A stretch of DNA of 45,862 nt from JAZDEU01 sp043808545. Its GTDB lineage: Bacteria > Patescibacteriota > Patescibacteriia > JAZDEU01. Below are positions 16,214 through 24,925 of this stretch, in pieces. The DNA is taken from NCBI GenBank assembly GCA_043808545.1, contig JAZDEU010000020.1, positions 1-45,862 on the forward strand, given 5' to 3'. Position 1 is the stretch's first letter. The number at the start of each line of letters is the position of its first letter. Below the pieces are notes generated by a model. That model worked only from the letters and a program-made list of their open reading frames with translations. It ran no database searches and had not been told where the DNA came from. The position numbers and the translations under genes were made by a program.

Positions 16214-16242
16214 TTGCTGTTTAATTTTTTTTATTGTATAAT
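16214..16242 (+). promoter_or_regulatory. pyrG promoter
   Basis: TTGCTG (16214-16219), 17 bp, TATAAT (16237-16242), about 58 bp before the pyrG ATG. Confidence 0.65.
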
Positions 16243-16300
16243 TGTTTTAGAAGTTGTTTCTCAGTGCAGAGGGATTTATTTAAAAAATTAAAATTACATT

Positions 16301-17968
16301 ATGACTAAAAAATATGTTTTTGTCGTGGGAGGGGTTATGTCGTCGGTTGGCAAAGGTGTTGCAGCGGCCTCAATCGGAAAAATAATTCAATCAAAAGGGT
16401 ACAGTGTGGCGAATATAAAATGCGATATGTATGTAAATATAGACGCAGGCACTATTCGTCCGGCGGAACATGGAGAGGTTTTTGTCGGAGAAGACGGGGT
16501 TGAGGCGGATCAGGATTTAGGTAATTATGAAAGATTCACAGACCAAATTTGCGCTCGCGATAATTATATAACTACTGGGCAAGTTTATCAGGAAGTAATT
16601 AGAAGAGAAAGAAATTTAGAATATGAAGGAGAAGATGTAGAGGTTGTTCCAGATATCCCAAAGGAAATTATAAGAAGGATAAAGTTATGTCAGAAAAAAA
16701 ATAATTCAGAGGTTACTATTGTTGAGCTTGGGGGGACGGTTGGAGAATATCAAGTTTTATTGTTTTTAGAAGCGGCGCGTATGATGAAAATGGAAAAGCC
16801 GAAAGATGTTTATTTTATTTTAGTAAGTTATCTCCCGACCCCGGGTCTTTTAGGCGAACAAAAATCAAAACCGACGCAATATGCGATAAGAACTTTGAAT
16901 TCTGCTGGAATTATGCCAGATTTTATATTGTGCAGGGCGACGAAACCAGTTAGTGATTCAATTAAAAATACTATAAGCACAGTTTGCAGTTTGCCGAAAG
17001 CGCATATTATTTCCGCGCCTGATGTATATTCAATTTATGATATTCCTGTTAATTTTGAAAAAGAAAATTTTGGCGATGTGATTTTAAAAACAATGGGGTT
17101 AAAATCGCAAAAAAAGGATTTGCGCGATTGGACGAATTTTTCAAATAAAATAAAATTAATTAATAAGGAGATCGCGATAGGCATTGTAGGGAAATATTTT
17201 AATTTTAAATCATGCAGAGATACATATATTTCTGTGATTGAATCTATAAATCACGCTTGCTGGCATAATAATATTAAGGCTGAAATTTTATGGCTTGATT
17301 CGGAAAATTACGAAAAAGATAAGAAAAATTTAAAAGAATTAGATAAAGTTGACGGAATTATTGTTCCGGGAGGATTTGGAAAAAGGGGAACTGAAGGCAT
17401 GATTTTAGCGGCGCAGTATGCGATGGATAATAAAATTCCGTATTTTGGATTATGTTTAGGGATGCAAATTTTAAGCATAGCTTTTACTCGTAAAGCTTTG
17501 GGGTTAAAAGACGCTAATTCAACCGAATTAAATCCAGCCACAAAAAATCCTGTTATATCAACAATGGCTGAGCAAAAAAATAATATAGAAAATAAAAATT
17601 ATGGCGGTACGATGAGGCTAGGCGCGTATCCTGCAAAACTTAAAAAAGATTCTTTAAGCTATAAAGCTTACGGTAAAATAGATATTTCAGAGAGGCATCG
17701 CCATAGATATGAGTTTAATAATGTGTATCGCGAAAGACTAGAAAAAAAAGGATTGAAAATAGCTGGAGTTAATCCAGACAGGGATTTAGTTGAAATTGTT
17801 GAAGTTGAAAATCATCCTTGGATGGTTGGAGTTCAGTTTCATCCTGAATTTAAGTCTCGTCCATTAAATCCGCATCCGCTTTTTAGAGAGTTTATTAAAG
17901 CGGCTGTTAAAGAAAAAAAAGGGGGGAATAATTATGAAAAAAAATCTGCAAAAAATAAAAAGATGTAA
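16301..17968 (+). CDS. pyrG: CTP synthase
   Basis: 555 residues. The synthetase domain starts GGVMSSVGKGVAAASIGKII (P-loop) and has HGEVFVGEDGVEADQDLGNY (Mg/nucleotide) and GLLGEQKSKPTQ. The class I glutaminase domain has GGFGKRGTEGM, the nucleophile Cys in FGLCLGMQ, and the His-Glu pair in VQFHPEF. It aminates UTP to CTP with glutamine. The first segment reads NIKCDMYVNIDAGTIRPAEH, where most bacteria have KLDPYINVDPGTMSPYQH, a divergent feature. The C-terminal tail (KEKKGGNNYEKKSAKNKKM) is overlapped for 35 bp by mntA, suggesting coupled expression. Confidence 0.96.
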   Translation: MTKKYVFVVGGVMSSVGKGVAAASIGKIIQSKGYSVANIKCDMYVNIDAGTIRPAEHGEVFVGEDGVEADQDLGNYERFTDQICARDNYITTGQVYQEVIRRERNLEYEGEDVEVVPDIPKEIIRRIKLCQKKNNSEVTIVELGGTVGEYQVLLFLEAARMMKMEKPKDVYFILVSYLPTPGLLGEQKSKPTQYAIRTLNSAGIMPDFILCRATKPVSDSIKNTISTVCSLPKAHIISAPDVYSIYDIPVNFEKENFGDVILKTMGLKSQKKDLRDWTNFSNKIKLINKEIAIGIVGKYFNFKSCRDTYISVIESINHACWHNNIKAEILWLDSENYEKDKKNLKELDKVDGIIVPGGFGKRGTEGMILAAQYAMDNKIPYFGLCLGMQILSIAFTRKALGLKDANSTELNPATKNPVISTMAEQKNNIENKNYGGTMRLGAYPAKLKKDSLSYKAYGKIDISERHRHRYEFNNVYRERLEKKGLKIAGVNPDRDLVEIVEVENHPWMVGVQFHPEFKSRPLNPHPLFREFIKAAVKEKKGGNNYEKKSAKNKKM

Positions 17969-18356
17969 TTCTTTTAAACGGCTTGGCAATAATAGAATTG
18001 TTTTGTTGTATCTTTTTGGATCAGTTGCGCGCGGGACGGCGCATAAAGAGAGCGACATTGATATAGGGGTTTTATTTGATAATAAAACTAAGAAAAGCGA
18101 ATATTTGCGTTTAGAAGGCAGGATAATAGAATTTTTTTCTAACTTGTATCATAGCAAGGAAATAAATGTGGTGAATTTTAATATTTCCAGTCCGCTTTTG
18201 AAGCAAGTGGCGATTTTGGAAGGAAAATTATTATACAAACGGAGCGATGAGGATAGAATATTTTTTGAGATTAACATACTAAGGGAATATGAGGAATATT
18301 CCCACTTGTCTAAAATATATAATAAGTTTTTAAATGTAAAATTAAAAGCATTATGA
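17934..18356 (+). CDS. mntA: MntA-type nucleotidyltransferase antitoxin
   Basis: 140 residues. The minimal nucleotidyltransferase signature is complete: G29-S30, ten residues, D41-I-D43 (LFGSVARG, SDIDIGVL). In characterised MntA-HepT pairs, MntA AMPylates a tyrosine in the HEPN toxin next to its RNase motif and so neutralises it. Start choice: ATG 17934 overlaps pyrG and places the GS motif at the usual distance. The GGGGGGAATAATT before it is a possible but weak ribosome binding site. It overlaps hepT by 4 bp (ATGA). Confidence 0.88.
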   Translation: MKKNLQKIKRCNSFKRLGNNRIVLLYLFGSVARGTAHKESDIDIGVLFDNKTKKSEYLRLEGRIIEFFSNLYHSKEINVVNFNISSPLLKQVAILEGKLLYKRSDEDRIFFEINILREYEEYSHLSKIYNKFLNVKLKAL

Positions 18357-18775
18357 CAAAAATTATAAAAGAACAATTTGATGATAAAGTTGATAATTTG
18401 GTAAAAATCTATGGAGGATTAAAAAAACTCCAGAGGTTGAAATTAAAAGATTTTAAAGAGAATATAGAAAATGTTTGGGCAGTTGCTTTCGGCGTGGTCG
18501 CTGGGATTGAAGCAATGCTGGATATTAGCCAGTATATCCTTTCTAGCAAAGGAATAAAGGCGGAAAGTTATGGAAGTATTCCTGAAAAATTATTGGAAGC
18601 AAAAGTTATAAATAAGGTATTTTCAACGAAAATGCGCGATATGATTGGCTTTAGAAATCGCGCTATTCACAATTATCCTTCTTTAGATGAAACATTACTG
18701 TATAAGGTTTTGCAAAATGATGTTGAGGATTTTAAGAAATTTTTGAAGATTGCGGAGAAATATAGGGATATGTGA
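18353..18775 (+). CDS. hepT: HepT-type HEPN ribonuclease toxin
   Basis: 140 residues, all-helical HEPN family. The RNase motif is R101-N-R-A-I-H106-N-Y108, including the downstream tyrosine that MntA modifies in known systems, so the toxin appears intact. It starts in the ATGA overlap with mntA. Its last 39 coding bases (18725-18763) recur exactly at 21170-21208, after two further genes; the second copy continues to a different in-frame stop (EKYEI*). This marks the 3' end as a junction of an inserted or duplicated segment. Confidence 0.9.
   Translation: MTKIIKEQFDDKVDNLVKIYGGLKKLQRLKLKDFKENIENVWAVAFGVVAGIEAMLDISQYILSSKGIKAESYGSIPEKLLEAKVINKVFSTKMRDMIGFRNRAIHNYPSLDETLLYKVLQNDVEDFKKFLKIAEKYRDM
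18725..18763 (+). repeat. 39-bp direct repeat, left copy (hepT 3' end)
   Basis: Exact match to 21170-21208. It starts GAGGATTTTAAGAAAT and ends GCGGAGAAATAT. Similarity may continue upstream: both are preceded by AAAATGA with a short indel between. Confidence 0.9.
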
Positions 18776-18835
18776 TATAATTATTTTTTATTTTAAATAT
18801 GTATTTATAATGAAGAAATTAAACAAATTCAATCT

Positions 18836-19795
18836 ATGCTAAAACAAATTCAACTAAAACTTTCTAAAATTAAATACACAGGAGATTCCGTCGGGGATGA
18901 TATACAGATTGAAATAGAAGCCTTGGATAAATTTTTAGGTTCAAACAAAAAATTAAAACGCGGGACAGAAAGAGAGCTTGACGAAGCTGTCGGAATATTT
19001 TTTGTCGATGGCGCGTCCTTCACATTGCCGGTAAATATTAAAATCATTGAGCGTGATTTGATTTTTAACGATGCTGGGAGCAAAAAAGTGAATTTAAAAG
19101 TTGATTTAAAAAGCGATTCTCCGCAAAGCAGTGTTTACAAAATTGAAGTTCAAGAACTGCGGAATTTTATTAACAAAAAGAAGGCTGTTTTTGAGGTGAC
19201 GGTGGAGGCGGTGGTGTCAAATGCGATTGTGTATGTTCATCGCGGTGGCACAGACAACTGGCTCAATGCTTCACCTGACAATTCCAAAGAAATAATCAAT
19301 TTACCATTATATTTAAAAGTGCAATTAGAGCGAACTGAAAATAAGCGGCAATATTTTAAAATTATGGAGGGCGTGTTACTGGGCGTTAGAGCTTCGGTAA
19401 AACTTGATAATGACGGAACATCATATTTCGGAAACGAAAATTCGCATACAGCGCCTGTGTCTATCACTTATTCCATATCCAAGAAAACTGCGCGGTTTAG
19501 AAATAAAGTTTATAAGACGATAGATTATCCAGACAGTCCATGGGAAAAAGGATTTTATGACATAGAAATTCCAGATCATTCTCATGAAGGCGGACATCAT
19601 TACCCAGAATCAAAGTTAGCCACAGTATGGTTTAGAATTGGTCACGATGGCAAGCGTTATTTTCATCCAGGAAAGTATTCGCTCGGATGCATGACTCTTA
19701 CAGAAATTCACCGTTGGGATGAATTATGCGCAATTTTAATAAAAGCGCGCAAGGGCGATGGCAGGAGTATTGGTACTTTAGAGGTGATTGATTAA
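18836..19795 (+). CDS. Hypothetical protein with an L,D-transpeptidase-like C-terminus
   Basis: 319 residues, no signal peptide or membrane segment. The N-terminal two thirds is beta-rich (KLSKIKYTGDSVGDDIQIEI, GSKKVNLKVDLKSDSPQSSV) and unassigned. The C-terminal 90 residues read GFYDIEIPDHSHEGGHHYPE, then TVWFRIGHDGKRYFHPGKYS and SLGCMTLTEIHRWDELCAIL. A His followed by an S-x-G-C motif recalls YkuD/Tlde1-type L,D-transpeptidase active sites, with Cys as nucleophile. That is an inference from a short motif. It lies inside the 2.4-kb segment flanked by hepT direct repeats and is followed 24 bp later by a membrane protein; the two are probably co-transcribed. Confidence 0.6.
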   Translation: MLKQIQLKLSKIKYTGDSVGDDIQIEIEALDKFLGSNKKLKRGTERELDEAVGIFFVDGASFTLPVNIKIIERDLIFNDAGSKKVNLKVDLKSDSPQSSVYKIEVQELRNFINKKKAVFEVTVEAVVSNAIVYVHRGGTDNWLNASPDNSKEIINLPLYLKVQLERTENKRQYFKIMEGVLLGVRASVKLDNDGTSYFGNENSHTAPVSITYSISKKTARFRNKVYKTIDYPDSPWEKGFYDIEIPDHSHEGGHHYPESKLATVWFRIGHDGKRYFHPGKYSLGCMTLTEIHRWDELCAILIKARKGDGRSIGTLEVID

Positions 19796-19819
19796 ATTAT
19801 TAAAAAATCAAAAATATTT

Positions 19820-21154
19820 ATGAATGAAATTTATAAGCTAATAGATTGGTTATTTGAATTTTATAAAAATAAAATAATTTTTTCTCGACAAATTACTTGT
19901 AGTCTTAGTAAAGAAAAATATGATGTGCGAGTTGAAAATAATAGAATTGTCCCATATTGTCCATATATTAGAGAAGGAGATAAATGTGAAGTGCCTATCA
20001 CAAGCGCCGATGGCGTGGATAAACAAAATAAGAAGAGAACATTACGAGGTAATAAGGGAAAATGCTATATTGCTAATAAAAAACATTATGGCGCTATTTG
20101 TTTTTTGTTAATAATATTATTTTTTGTAATTTTTTTATTATTTCTTGTGTTTATTAAAGAGCGAAAAGTTAAAAGTCCACAAGGTGATTCCGCCCATAAG
20201 GTTATTGGCAAAAGCGAAGAAATCATTCAAGGAGTTAGCTACTTCAATCGTCAAACAGAACCATTAAAACTTGGACAGCTTAAAATAGGCGGGGAAATGC
20301 CTGGCGGACCTGGCGATACTACATTCGCCCCCTACATGAAAATACCAATATCAAAATTTTATGTAAGCGTTATGGAACCGAATAGTTGGTGCATAAACGA
20401 GGATTGCAATCTTGATGGAGCATTTATTCAAACAATGGGAGGATGGCTTGAAGTAAACCATACTGGAGATCCGACTTTAGATGAATTTTATGGACTTGAT
20501 TTACCCGAAAATAAAAACATAAAATCACTTGTTTTAATAGGCGATAGGGACGGGAAAATCGTGGGAATTTATCCTAGCAGGGGATTAGATGATGTTATTC
20601 CTATTCTAAAACTGCATCCTGATTTGGCGGATTTTAATCTTTTGAAAGGGGTTGACGAATTTGGCTCGTTCAAAATCGGGGAACTCGCGCCATTAAAGCC
20701 TGGCGATTCTATTATTCATCTATCAGATAAATTGGTTAAATTTTCACCAAATATTCCAAAAGATAAAAAGTTTTACCTATATGCTTTGCAAAAAAGAAAA
20801 TATAAAGAAGTTGGAATGTATAATGGAATGTATGAAGCTTATGAAAATAAGTATATATGCTCGCTATCTGGTTGCCGATACCCAGAGCCAGATCCGCCAC
20901 ATGATTTTTTATATGCTGATATAGATGAACTTGGCGGTTGGTTTTTGAGCAATGATCAGAGTAATTCGGAAATGGTTAAATTATTTGGTCTTGACCAAGA
21001 AGAAGTGCTGGCAGGAAAATCCTCATTGGTTATTTTAACGGATTCAAAAGGCGTGATCCGAGCTATCCATCCGAATAAGACGATGAGCGATGCTTTAACA
21101 ATTTTAAGCCAGCATCCTGATTTGGCGGATGTTGTGGGATGGTATGGAAGATAA
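19820..21154 (+). CDS. Single-pass membrane protein with a duplicated C-terminal domain
   Basis: 444 residues. The N-terminal 90 residues are presumably cytosolic, with Cys-rich YCPYIREGDKC. One strong transmembrane segment follows (about 93-113, ICFLLIILFFVIFLLFLVFI), then an exported part with two related units. Unit A (about 200-275) has GGWLEVNHTGDPTLDEFYGL, VLIGDRDGKIVGIYPSRGLD and LKLHPDLAD. Unit B (about 375-440) has LGGWFLSNDQSNSEMVKLFG, VILTDSKGVIRAIHPNKTMS and LSQHPDLAD. Each ends with HPDLAD. The strand-turn pattern LVLIGDRDGKIVGIYP resembles thioredoxin-like proteins but no CxxC is present. The family is not recognised. Confidence 0.65.
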   Translation: MNEIYKLIDWLFEFYKNKIIFSRQITCSLSKEKYDVRVENNRIVPYCPYIREGDKCEVPITSADGVDKQNKKRTLRGNKGKCYIANKKHYGAICFLLIILFFVIFLLFLVFIKERKVKSPQGDSAHKVIGKSEEIIQGVSYFNRQTEPLKLGQLKIGGEMPGGPGDTTFAPYMKIPISKFYVSVMEPNSWCINEDCNLDGAFIQTMGGWLEVNHTGDPTLDEFYGLDLPENKNIKSLVLIGDRDGKIVGIYPSRGLDDVIPILKLHPDLADFNLLKGVDEFGSFKIGELAPLKPGDSIIHLSDKLVKFSPNIPKDKKFYLYALQKRKYKEVGMYNGMYEAYENKYICSLSGCRYPEPDPPHDFLYADIDELGGWFLSNDQSNSEMVKLFGLDQEEVLAGKSSLVILTDSKGVIRAIHPNKTMSDALTILSQHPDLADVVGWYGR

Positions 21155-21169
21155 AATGACAGTAATGGC

Positions 21170-21208
21170 GAGGATTTTAAGAAATTTTTGAAGATTGCGG
21201 AGAAATAT
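21170..21208 (+). repeat. 39-bp direct repeat, right copy
   Basis: Exact copy of the hepT 3' end. In the hepT frame it continues GAA ATT TAA, giving an alternative C-terminus EKYEI*. It overlaps the ATG of the following P-loop gene. Confidence 0.9.
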
Positions 21209-21636
21209 GAAATTTAAAATGCCTTTTATGATTTATCTTATCGGCGGTCCGCCGAGATGCGGAAAAACAACTTTAGCGAAAGAGATGTCTAAGAAGCTAA
21301 AAATTCCGTGGATTTCCTCGGATGCTTTGGAAGTGGTGAGCAGGGAGTATGTAAGCAAAGAGAAACGGATAAAATTATATCCTTATTCTTTTTTACGAAA
21401 AAAAGGTGTTAATAGAAATAATGATGAATTTTATAGTAAATACTCCGCGCGAGAAATTATAAATGTTTTAAAAAAGCAAGCAAAAACAAGTTTTAGAGCT
21501 ATTGATATGATGATTGCGAATGAGATTGATAATGGCAATGATTATATAATTGAAGGTTATCATATATTGCCAAGTTTGCGGAGCTGAAAGTATATGAAGA
21601 AACTTGCAGGGAAAGTATGAAAAAAGTTACGGGATA
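21207..21636 (+). pseudogene. Truncated P-loop kinase / zeta-toxin-like ATPase
   Basis: From the ATG at 21207 the protein reads FMIYLIGGPPRCGKTTLAKE (Walker A GGPPRCGKTT) to NDYIIEGYHILPS, then LRS* at 21587. In the next frame the sequence continues AKFAELKVYEETCRESMKKV and ends at TAA 21634-21636, as expected for the C-terminus of a protein near 200 residues. A deletion with frameshift thus joins the two parts. Whether the 130-residue product is functional is doubtful. The start region is built from the 39-bp repeat, so the original start context may have been changed by the neighbouring insertion. Confidence 0.65.
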
Positions 21637-21658
21637 AATTTATAAAAAATATTGCAGT

Positions 21659-22339
21659 ATGATTATTTTAAAAAATATATCAAAAATATATAATCCTAAT
21701 ATAACAGCCGTGAATTCGGTTAATTTGCATATAAGACCAAAAGAATTTGTTTCTATTGTAGGCCAATCTGGTACTGGAAAAACAACTCTTTTAAAGATGA
21801 TGATTGCGGAGGAGCGGCCGAGCAAGGGAAAAGTTATTGTCGGCGGATGGGATATAACAGATATAAAAAATAAAGAAATACCTGTATTACGCCGTCAGAT
21901 TGGCGTGGTTTTTCAAGATTTTAAATTACTTCAGTATAAGACAGTTTATGAAAATATAGCTTTTGCTATGCAAGTTTGCGGAACTCCTGCAAGCAAGATA
22001 AAATCAGTTTTGCCGCAAGTATTAAAAATCGTGGGTTTGAAAGAAAAATACAACCGCTATCCGCATCAAATTTCCGGCGGAGAACAGCAGAGAGTCGCAA
22101 TCGCGCGTTCGCTTGTGCATAAGCCGAAGATTTTAATAGCTGACGAACCTACTGGAAACTTAGATTCAATAAATAGCAGGGAAATAATTGATTTATTAAA
22201 AAAGATAAACGATTATGGAACCACTGTTATTTTAGTAACGCATAATAGGGAAGTCGTTAATCTTTTAAAACGGCGGGTTATAACAATGGATCAAGGGATG
22301 ATTATTTCAGATCAAGAACAAGGGAAATATATATTATAG
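21659..22339 (+). CDS. ftsE: Cell division ATP-binding protein FtsE
   Basis: 226 residues. Walker A GQSGTGKTTL, Q-loop VFQDFKLLQYKTVYEN, signature ISGGEQQRVAIARSLV, Walker B ILIADEPTGNLDS, switch His in VTHNREVV. FVSIVGQSGTGKTTLLKMMI and the PxLRRQIGVVFQDF stretch are diagnostic for FtsE among ABC ATPases. With FtsX it gates peptidoglycan hydrolases at the division site; a carboxypeptidase gene follows ftsX. The stop at 22337-22339 is followed after one base by a palindromic repeat. Confidence 0.95.
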   Translation: MIILKNISKIYNPNITAVNSVNLHIRPKEFVSIVGQSGTGKTTLLKMMIAEERPSKGKVIVGGWDITDIKNKEIPVLRRQIGVVFQDFKLLQYKTVYENIAFAMQVCGTPASKIKSVLPQVLKIVGLKEKYNRYPHQISGGEQQRVAIARSLVHKPKILIADEPTGNLDSINSREIIDLLKKINDYGTTVILVTHNREVVNLLKRRVITMDQGMIISDQEQGKYIL

Positions 22340-22340
22340 T

Positions 22341-22369
22341 GTAGGGTGCGTATTGCAATACGCCCGTAC
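22341..22369. repeat. Palindromic repeat between ftsE and ftsX
   Basis: GTAGGGTGCGTATT and GCAATACGCCCGTAC form a near-perfect palindrome with the TTGCAA core also seen in the folA copy. It lies 1 bp after the ftsE stop. Confidence 0.7.
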
Positions 22370-22398
22370 CATAAAGTTATAAAATAACATTTTAATTT

Positions 22399-23316
22399 AT
22401 GCTTATCGCTACATATAGAGTTATAAAATTCGCTTTTCAAAATTTTTGGAGAAATATCTGGCTTTCTTTGGTTACTATAGTAATTTTAACCTTAACTTTT
22501 TGCACAATAAGTTTTTTGCTTATTTTTAATGTTGTCGCAAGGCAATCTATAAATTTAATACAGGATAAAATTGATATAAGCGTTTATTTTAAGCCGGAAC
22601 TTTCTGAAGATGTAGTCACTCAAAGCCAATTCAAGCTTTTAAGCCTTCCTTGGACAAGAAATATAAAATATATTTCCCGAGAACAATCTTTAGAAAATTT
22701 TAGAGTAAAACATTATGATAATCCGAAGCTTTTGAATATAATTGACAGCCTAGAAGAAAATCCTCTAGGCGGAATGTTAATAGTTACCGCGAAAAGCGTT
22801 GAAGGGTATGGAAAAATAATAGATGTTCTTAACAGCGATGAATTTAAAGACAAAATTCAAAACACGGAAACTGATTTTAATGATTATAAAAAAGCGATAG
22901 ATAGGATTATTTTAATAACTGATAAAGTTGAAAAAGTAGGAATAACCGCAAGCATTATTTTTGCGCTTATTACGATTTTAATAATTTTTTATACTATTAA
23001 AATCGCGATTTATACGCATAAAGACGAGATTGTTATAATGAAACTTGTAGGAGCTGGCAATTTTTTTGTGAAGGCGCCTTTTTTAATAGAAAGTGTTTTT
23101 TATGCAATATTCGCTTGTTTTTTTGCAATTTTAATTTTATATCCAATATTAAAATTTACTAATCCGCATTTAGAATTTTTTGTAGGAACTGAGTTTAGCC
23201 TTTTAGATTATTTAAAGAGTAATGCCTTTGCAATTATAGGATGGCAATTATTAGGAGCGATTATTTTAAATTTAATTGCTTCCAGCGCCGCGCTTGGGAA
23301 GTATTTGCGGGCGTAG
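22399..23316 (+). CDS. ftsX: Cell division permease FtsX
   Basis: 305 residues with the FtsX layout: TM1 (about 22-45), an extracytoplasmic loop (DISVYFKPELSEDVVTQSQF... GGMLIVTAKSVEGYG), then three C-terminal TM segments (about 182-205, 230-255, 280-300). KDEIVIMKLVGAGNFFVKAP is the conserved FtsX coupling segment after TM2. It partners FtsE; the 59-bp gap between them holds a palindromic repeat. Confidence 0.93.
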   Translation: MLIATYRVIKFAFQNFWRNIWLSLVTIVILTLTFCTISFLLIFNVVARQSINLIQDKIDISVYFKPELSEDVVTQSQFKLLSLPWTRNIKYISREQSLENFRVKHYDNPKLLNIIDSLEENPLGGMLIVTAKSVEGYGKIIDVLNSDEFKDKIQNTETDFNDYKKAIDRIILITDKVEKVGITASIIFALITILIIFYTIKIAIYTHKDEIVIMKLVGAGNFFVKAPFLIESVFYAIFACFFAILILYPILKFTNPHLEFFVGTEFSLLDYLKSNAFAIIGWQLLGAIILNLIASSAALGKYLRA

Positions 23317-23361
23317 ATATTTATAAGTTCTCGCGCAGGAATTGAAATATTTTTTCCGCCA

Positions 23362-23422
23362 CAGTCTCCGTTAGGGACTGCGGCGTTTCCTCGCACTCGT
23401 TGCAGTCCCCTTTGGGAGACTG
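23362..23422. repeat. 61-bp imperfect palindrome
   Basis: CAGTCTCCGTTAGGGACTGC (23362-23381) is nearly complementary to 23402-23422 (GCAGTCCCC...GGGAGACTG). It lies in the 161-bp ftsX-carboxypeptidase gap. A related sequence is inside the RlpA-DacA gene at 15533-15573. Confidence 0.75.
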
Positions 23423-23477
23423 CAACGGAGAATTTGAAATTTCATTAGAAATTAGGTGAATTAGAAATTTTAAAATT

Positions 23478-24362
23478 ATGTTATTTAATATTTTATTATC
23501 TTTATTATTTAAAATTAACAATATAACTTTAAAGAATTTTGATAGCGCCCAAAATTTTAGAGTGGAGCGATCAGAGGTTAAAAATATTGGTGTAAAAATT
23601 GATGCAAAAAGCGGAATAGTAATAGACGCGGATAATGGAGATATGATATTTGCGAAAAATGAAAATGAAGTATTGCCGATTGCGAGTATTTCAAAACTAA
23701 TAAGCGCATTAGTTTTTTTAGATTATAATCATGGATGGGATGAGAAAATAAAAATTATCGCGGATGATTATAGGATTGGAGGAAAACTTTATGTGGCTTC
23801 CGGAGAAGTTGTCACTGTCCGAGATTTATTCTATACGAGTTTGGTGGGATCTGCTAATAACACGACTGTTGCGCTCGCGCGTTCAACTGGTATGACTTTA
23901 GAAGAATTTACTGGTAAAATGAATGAAAAGGCAAAAGAACTTGGAATGGACAACGCATATTTTGAAGAGCCGACAGGATTAAGCGAAAAGAATGTTGCGA
24001 CTGCAAAAGAAGTCGCAATCTTAGCGCAAGCGGCATACAGCAACGAATATATAAAAAAAGCGCTTCAAACCGATGAACACATTTTTTATACAGTGGACAA
24101 GAAACGAATTCATAAAATAAAAAATACGGATAAGTTGCTTGGCAGTTTTTTGAATGAGAACGGTTATGAAATTGTCGGCGCAAAAACAGGATATACGGAA
24201 GAGGCGATGTATTGTCTCGCGCTAGGCGTGGAAAATGGATATGGACAGAGTGTCATTTCCGTGATTTTAGGAGCTGATACGGAAGCAAATCGTTTTCAAG
24301 AAGCAAAAAGTTTAGCGTGGTGGGGGCTCACTCAAGAAAACAAAAAAACAATAAAACAATAA
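23478..24362 (+). CDS. D-alanyl-D-alanine carboxypeptidase (DacA/PBP5-like)
   Basis: 294 residues. A short hydrophobic N-terminus (MLFNILLSLLFKINNITL) is followed by a catalytic domain with S70-I-S-K73, S125-A-N127 and K236-T-G238. It is closely related to the C-terminal domain of the RlpA-DacA fusion at 14244-16205 (shared VDDGE/ASGEVVTVRDLFYTSLVG, EEPTGLSEKNVATAKEVA). It removes the terminal D-Ala of stem peptides. Its place after ftsEX suggests a septal role. It lacks the C-terminal membrane helix of PBP5. Confidence 0.9.
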   Translation: MLFNILLSLLFKINNITLKNFDSAQNFRVERSEVKNIGVKIDAKSGIVIDADNGDMIFAKNENEVLPIASISKLISALVFLDYNHGWDEKIKIIADDYRIGGKLYVASGEVVTVRDLFYTSLVGSANNTTVALARSTGMTLEEFTGKMNEKAKELGMDNAYFEEPTGLSEKNVATAKEVAILAQAAYSNEYIKKALQTDEHIFYTVDKKRIHKIKNTDKLLGSFLNENGYEIVGAKTGYTEEAMYCLALGVENGYGQSVISVILGADTEANRFQEAKSLAWWGLTQENKKTIKQ

Positions 24363-24394
24363 AACAAAGAATTGTTTTATTGTTCTTGTGTTTT
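24355..24394 (+). terminator. Intrinsic terminator
   Basis: A perfect 13-bp stem AACAATAAAACAA / TTGTTTTATTGTT (24355-24367, 24372-24384) with loop AGAA is followed by a T-rich CTTGTGTTTT. The left arm contains the carboxypeptidase stop codon. Confidence 0.7.
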
Positions 24395-24410
24395 AATGTT
24401 TTATTGAAGA

Positions 24411-24917
24411 ATGTTTAATATAAACTACATCCAACTTTTTAAAAGCATCCCGCCGCAGATTGCGACAATGATTATTGCGATGTTGCCGATTGCGGAATTG
24501 CGCGTTTCTATTCCTGTTGCTTTAGCCGGATATAAATTATCTCTTGCGTCCGCGTTTTTTTGGTCTGTTTTAGGAAATATAATTCCAGCGCTTATTATTT
24601 TAAAATATATTGGTCCGATTTCGGAATGGTTAAGAAAAAAGTCAGCTGGATTTAATAAATTTTTTACATGGTGGTTTAAACGGACAGAAAGTAAATTTCA
24701 CGATAGTTTCTTAAAATACGGATCCGTCGCGTTAATTATTTTTGTGGCGATACCTTTGCCGATGACTGGAGCATGGTCTGGAGCGCTCGCCGCATTTTTA
24801 TTTAATATCCCGCCTCAAAAAGCATTTTGGCTAATAACATCTGGAGTTATACTGACCGGTATAATAATTACTATTGCAACTAAGTTGGGGATATTTGGAT
24901 TTGGGATGATGCGGTAG
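24411..24917 (+). CDS. Small multidrug-export-like membrane protein (PF06695 type)
   Basis: 168 residues, four hydrophobic segments. Typical features are MLPIAELRVSIPVAL near the N-terminus, FWSVLGNIIPALIIL, and the central YGSVALIIFVAIPLPMTGAW (re-entrant P-x-x-x-T-G-A-W-S-G motif). The family name, small multi-drug export, rests on weak functional evidence; membership in the DedA-like group of transporters is plausible. It may be co-transcribed with or independent of the carboxypeptidase, given the terminator between. Confidence 0.8.
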   Translation: MFNINYIQLFKSIPPQIATMIIAMLPIAELRVSIPVALAGYKLSLASAFFWSVLGNIIPALIILKYIGPISEWLRKKSAGFNKFFTWWFKRTESKFHDSFLKYGSVALIIFVAIPLPMTGAWSGALAAFLFNIPPQKAFWLITSGVILTGIIITIATKLGIFGFGMMR

Positions 24918-24925
24918 CGGGGGTA

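Noticed and set aside
24355..24394. Mobile-repeat interpretation of the AACAATAAAACAA palindrome
   Set aside because: Position right after a stop codon, perfect stem with a 4-nt loop and T-rich tail fit a terminator better.
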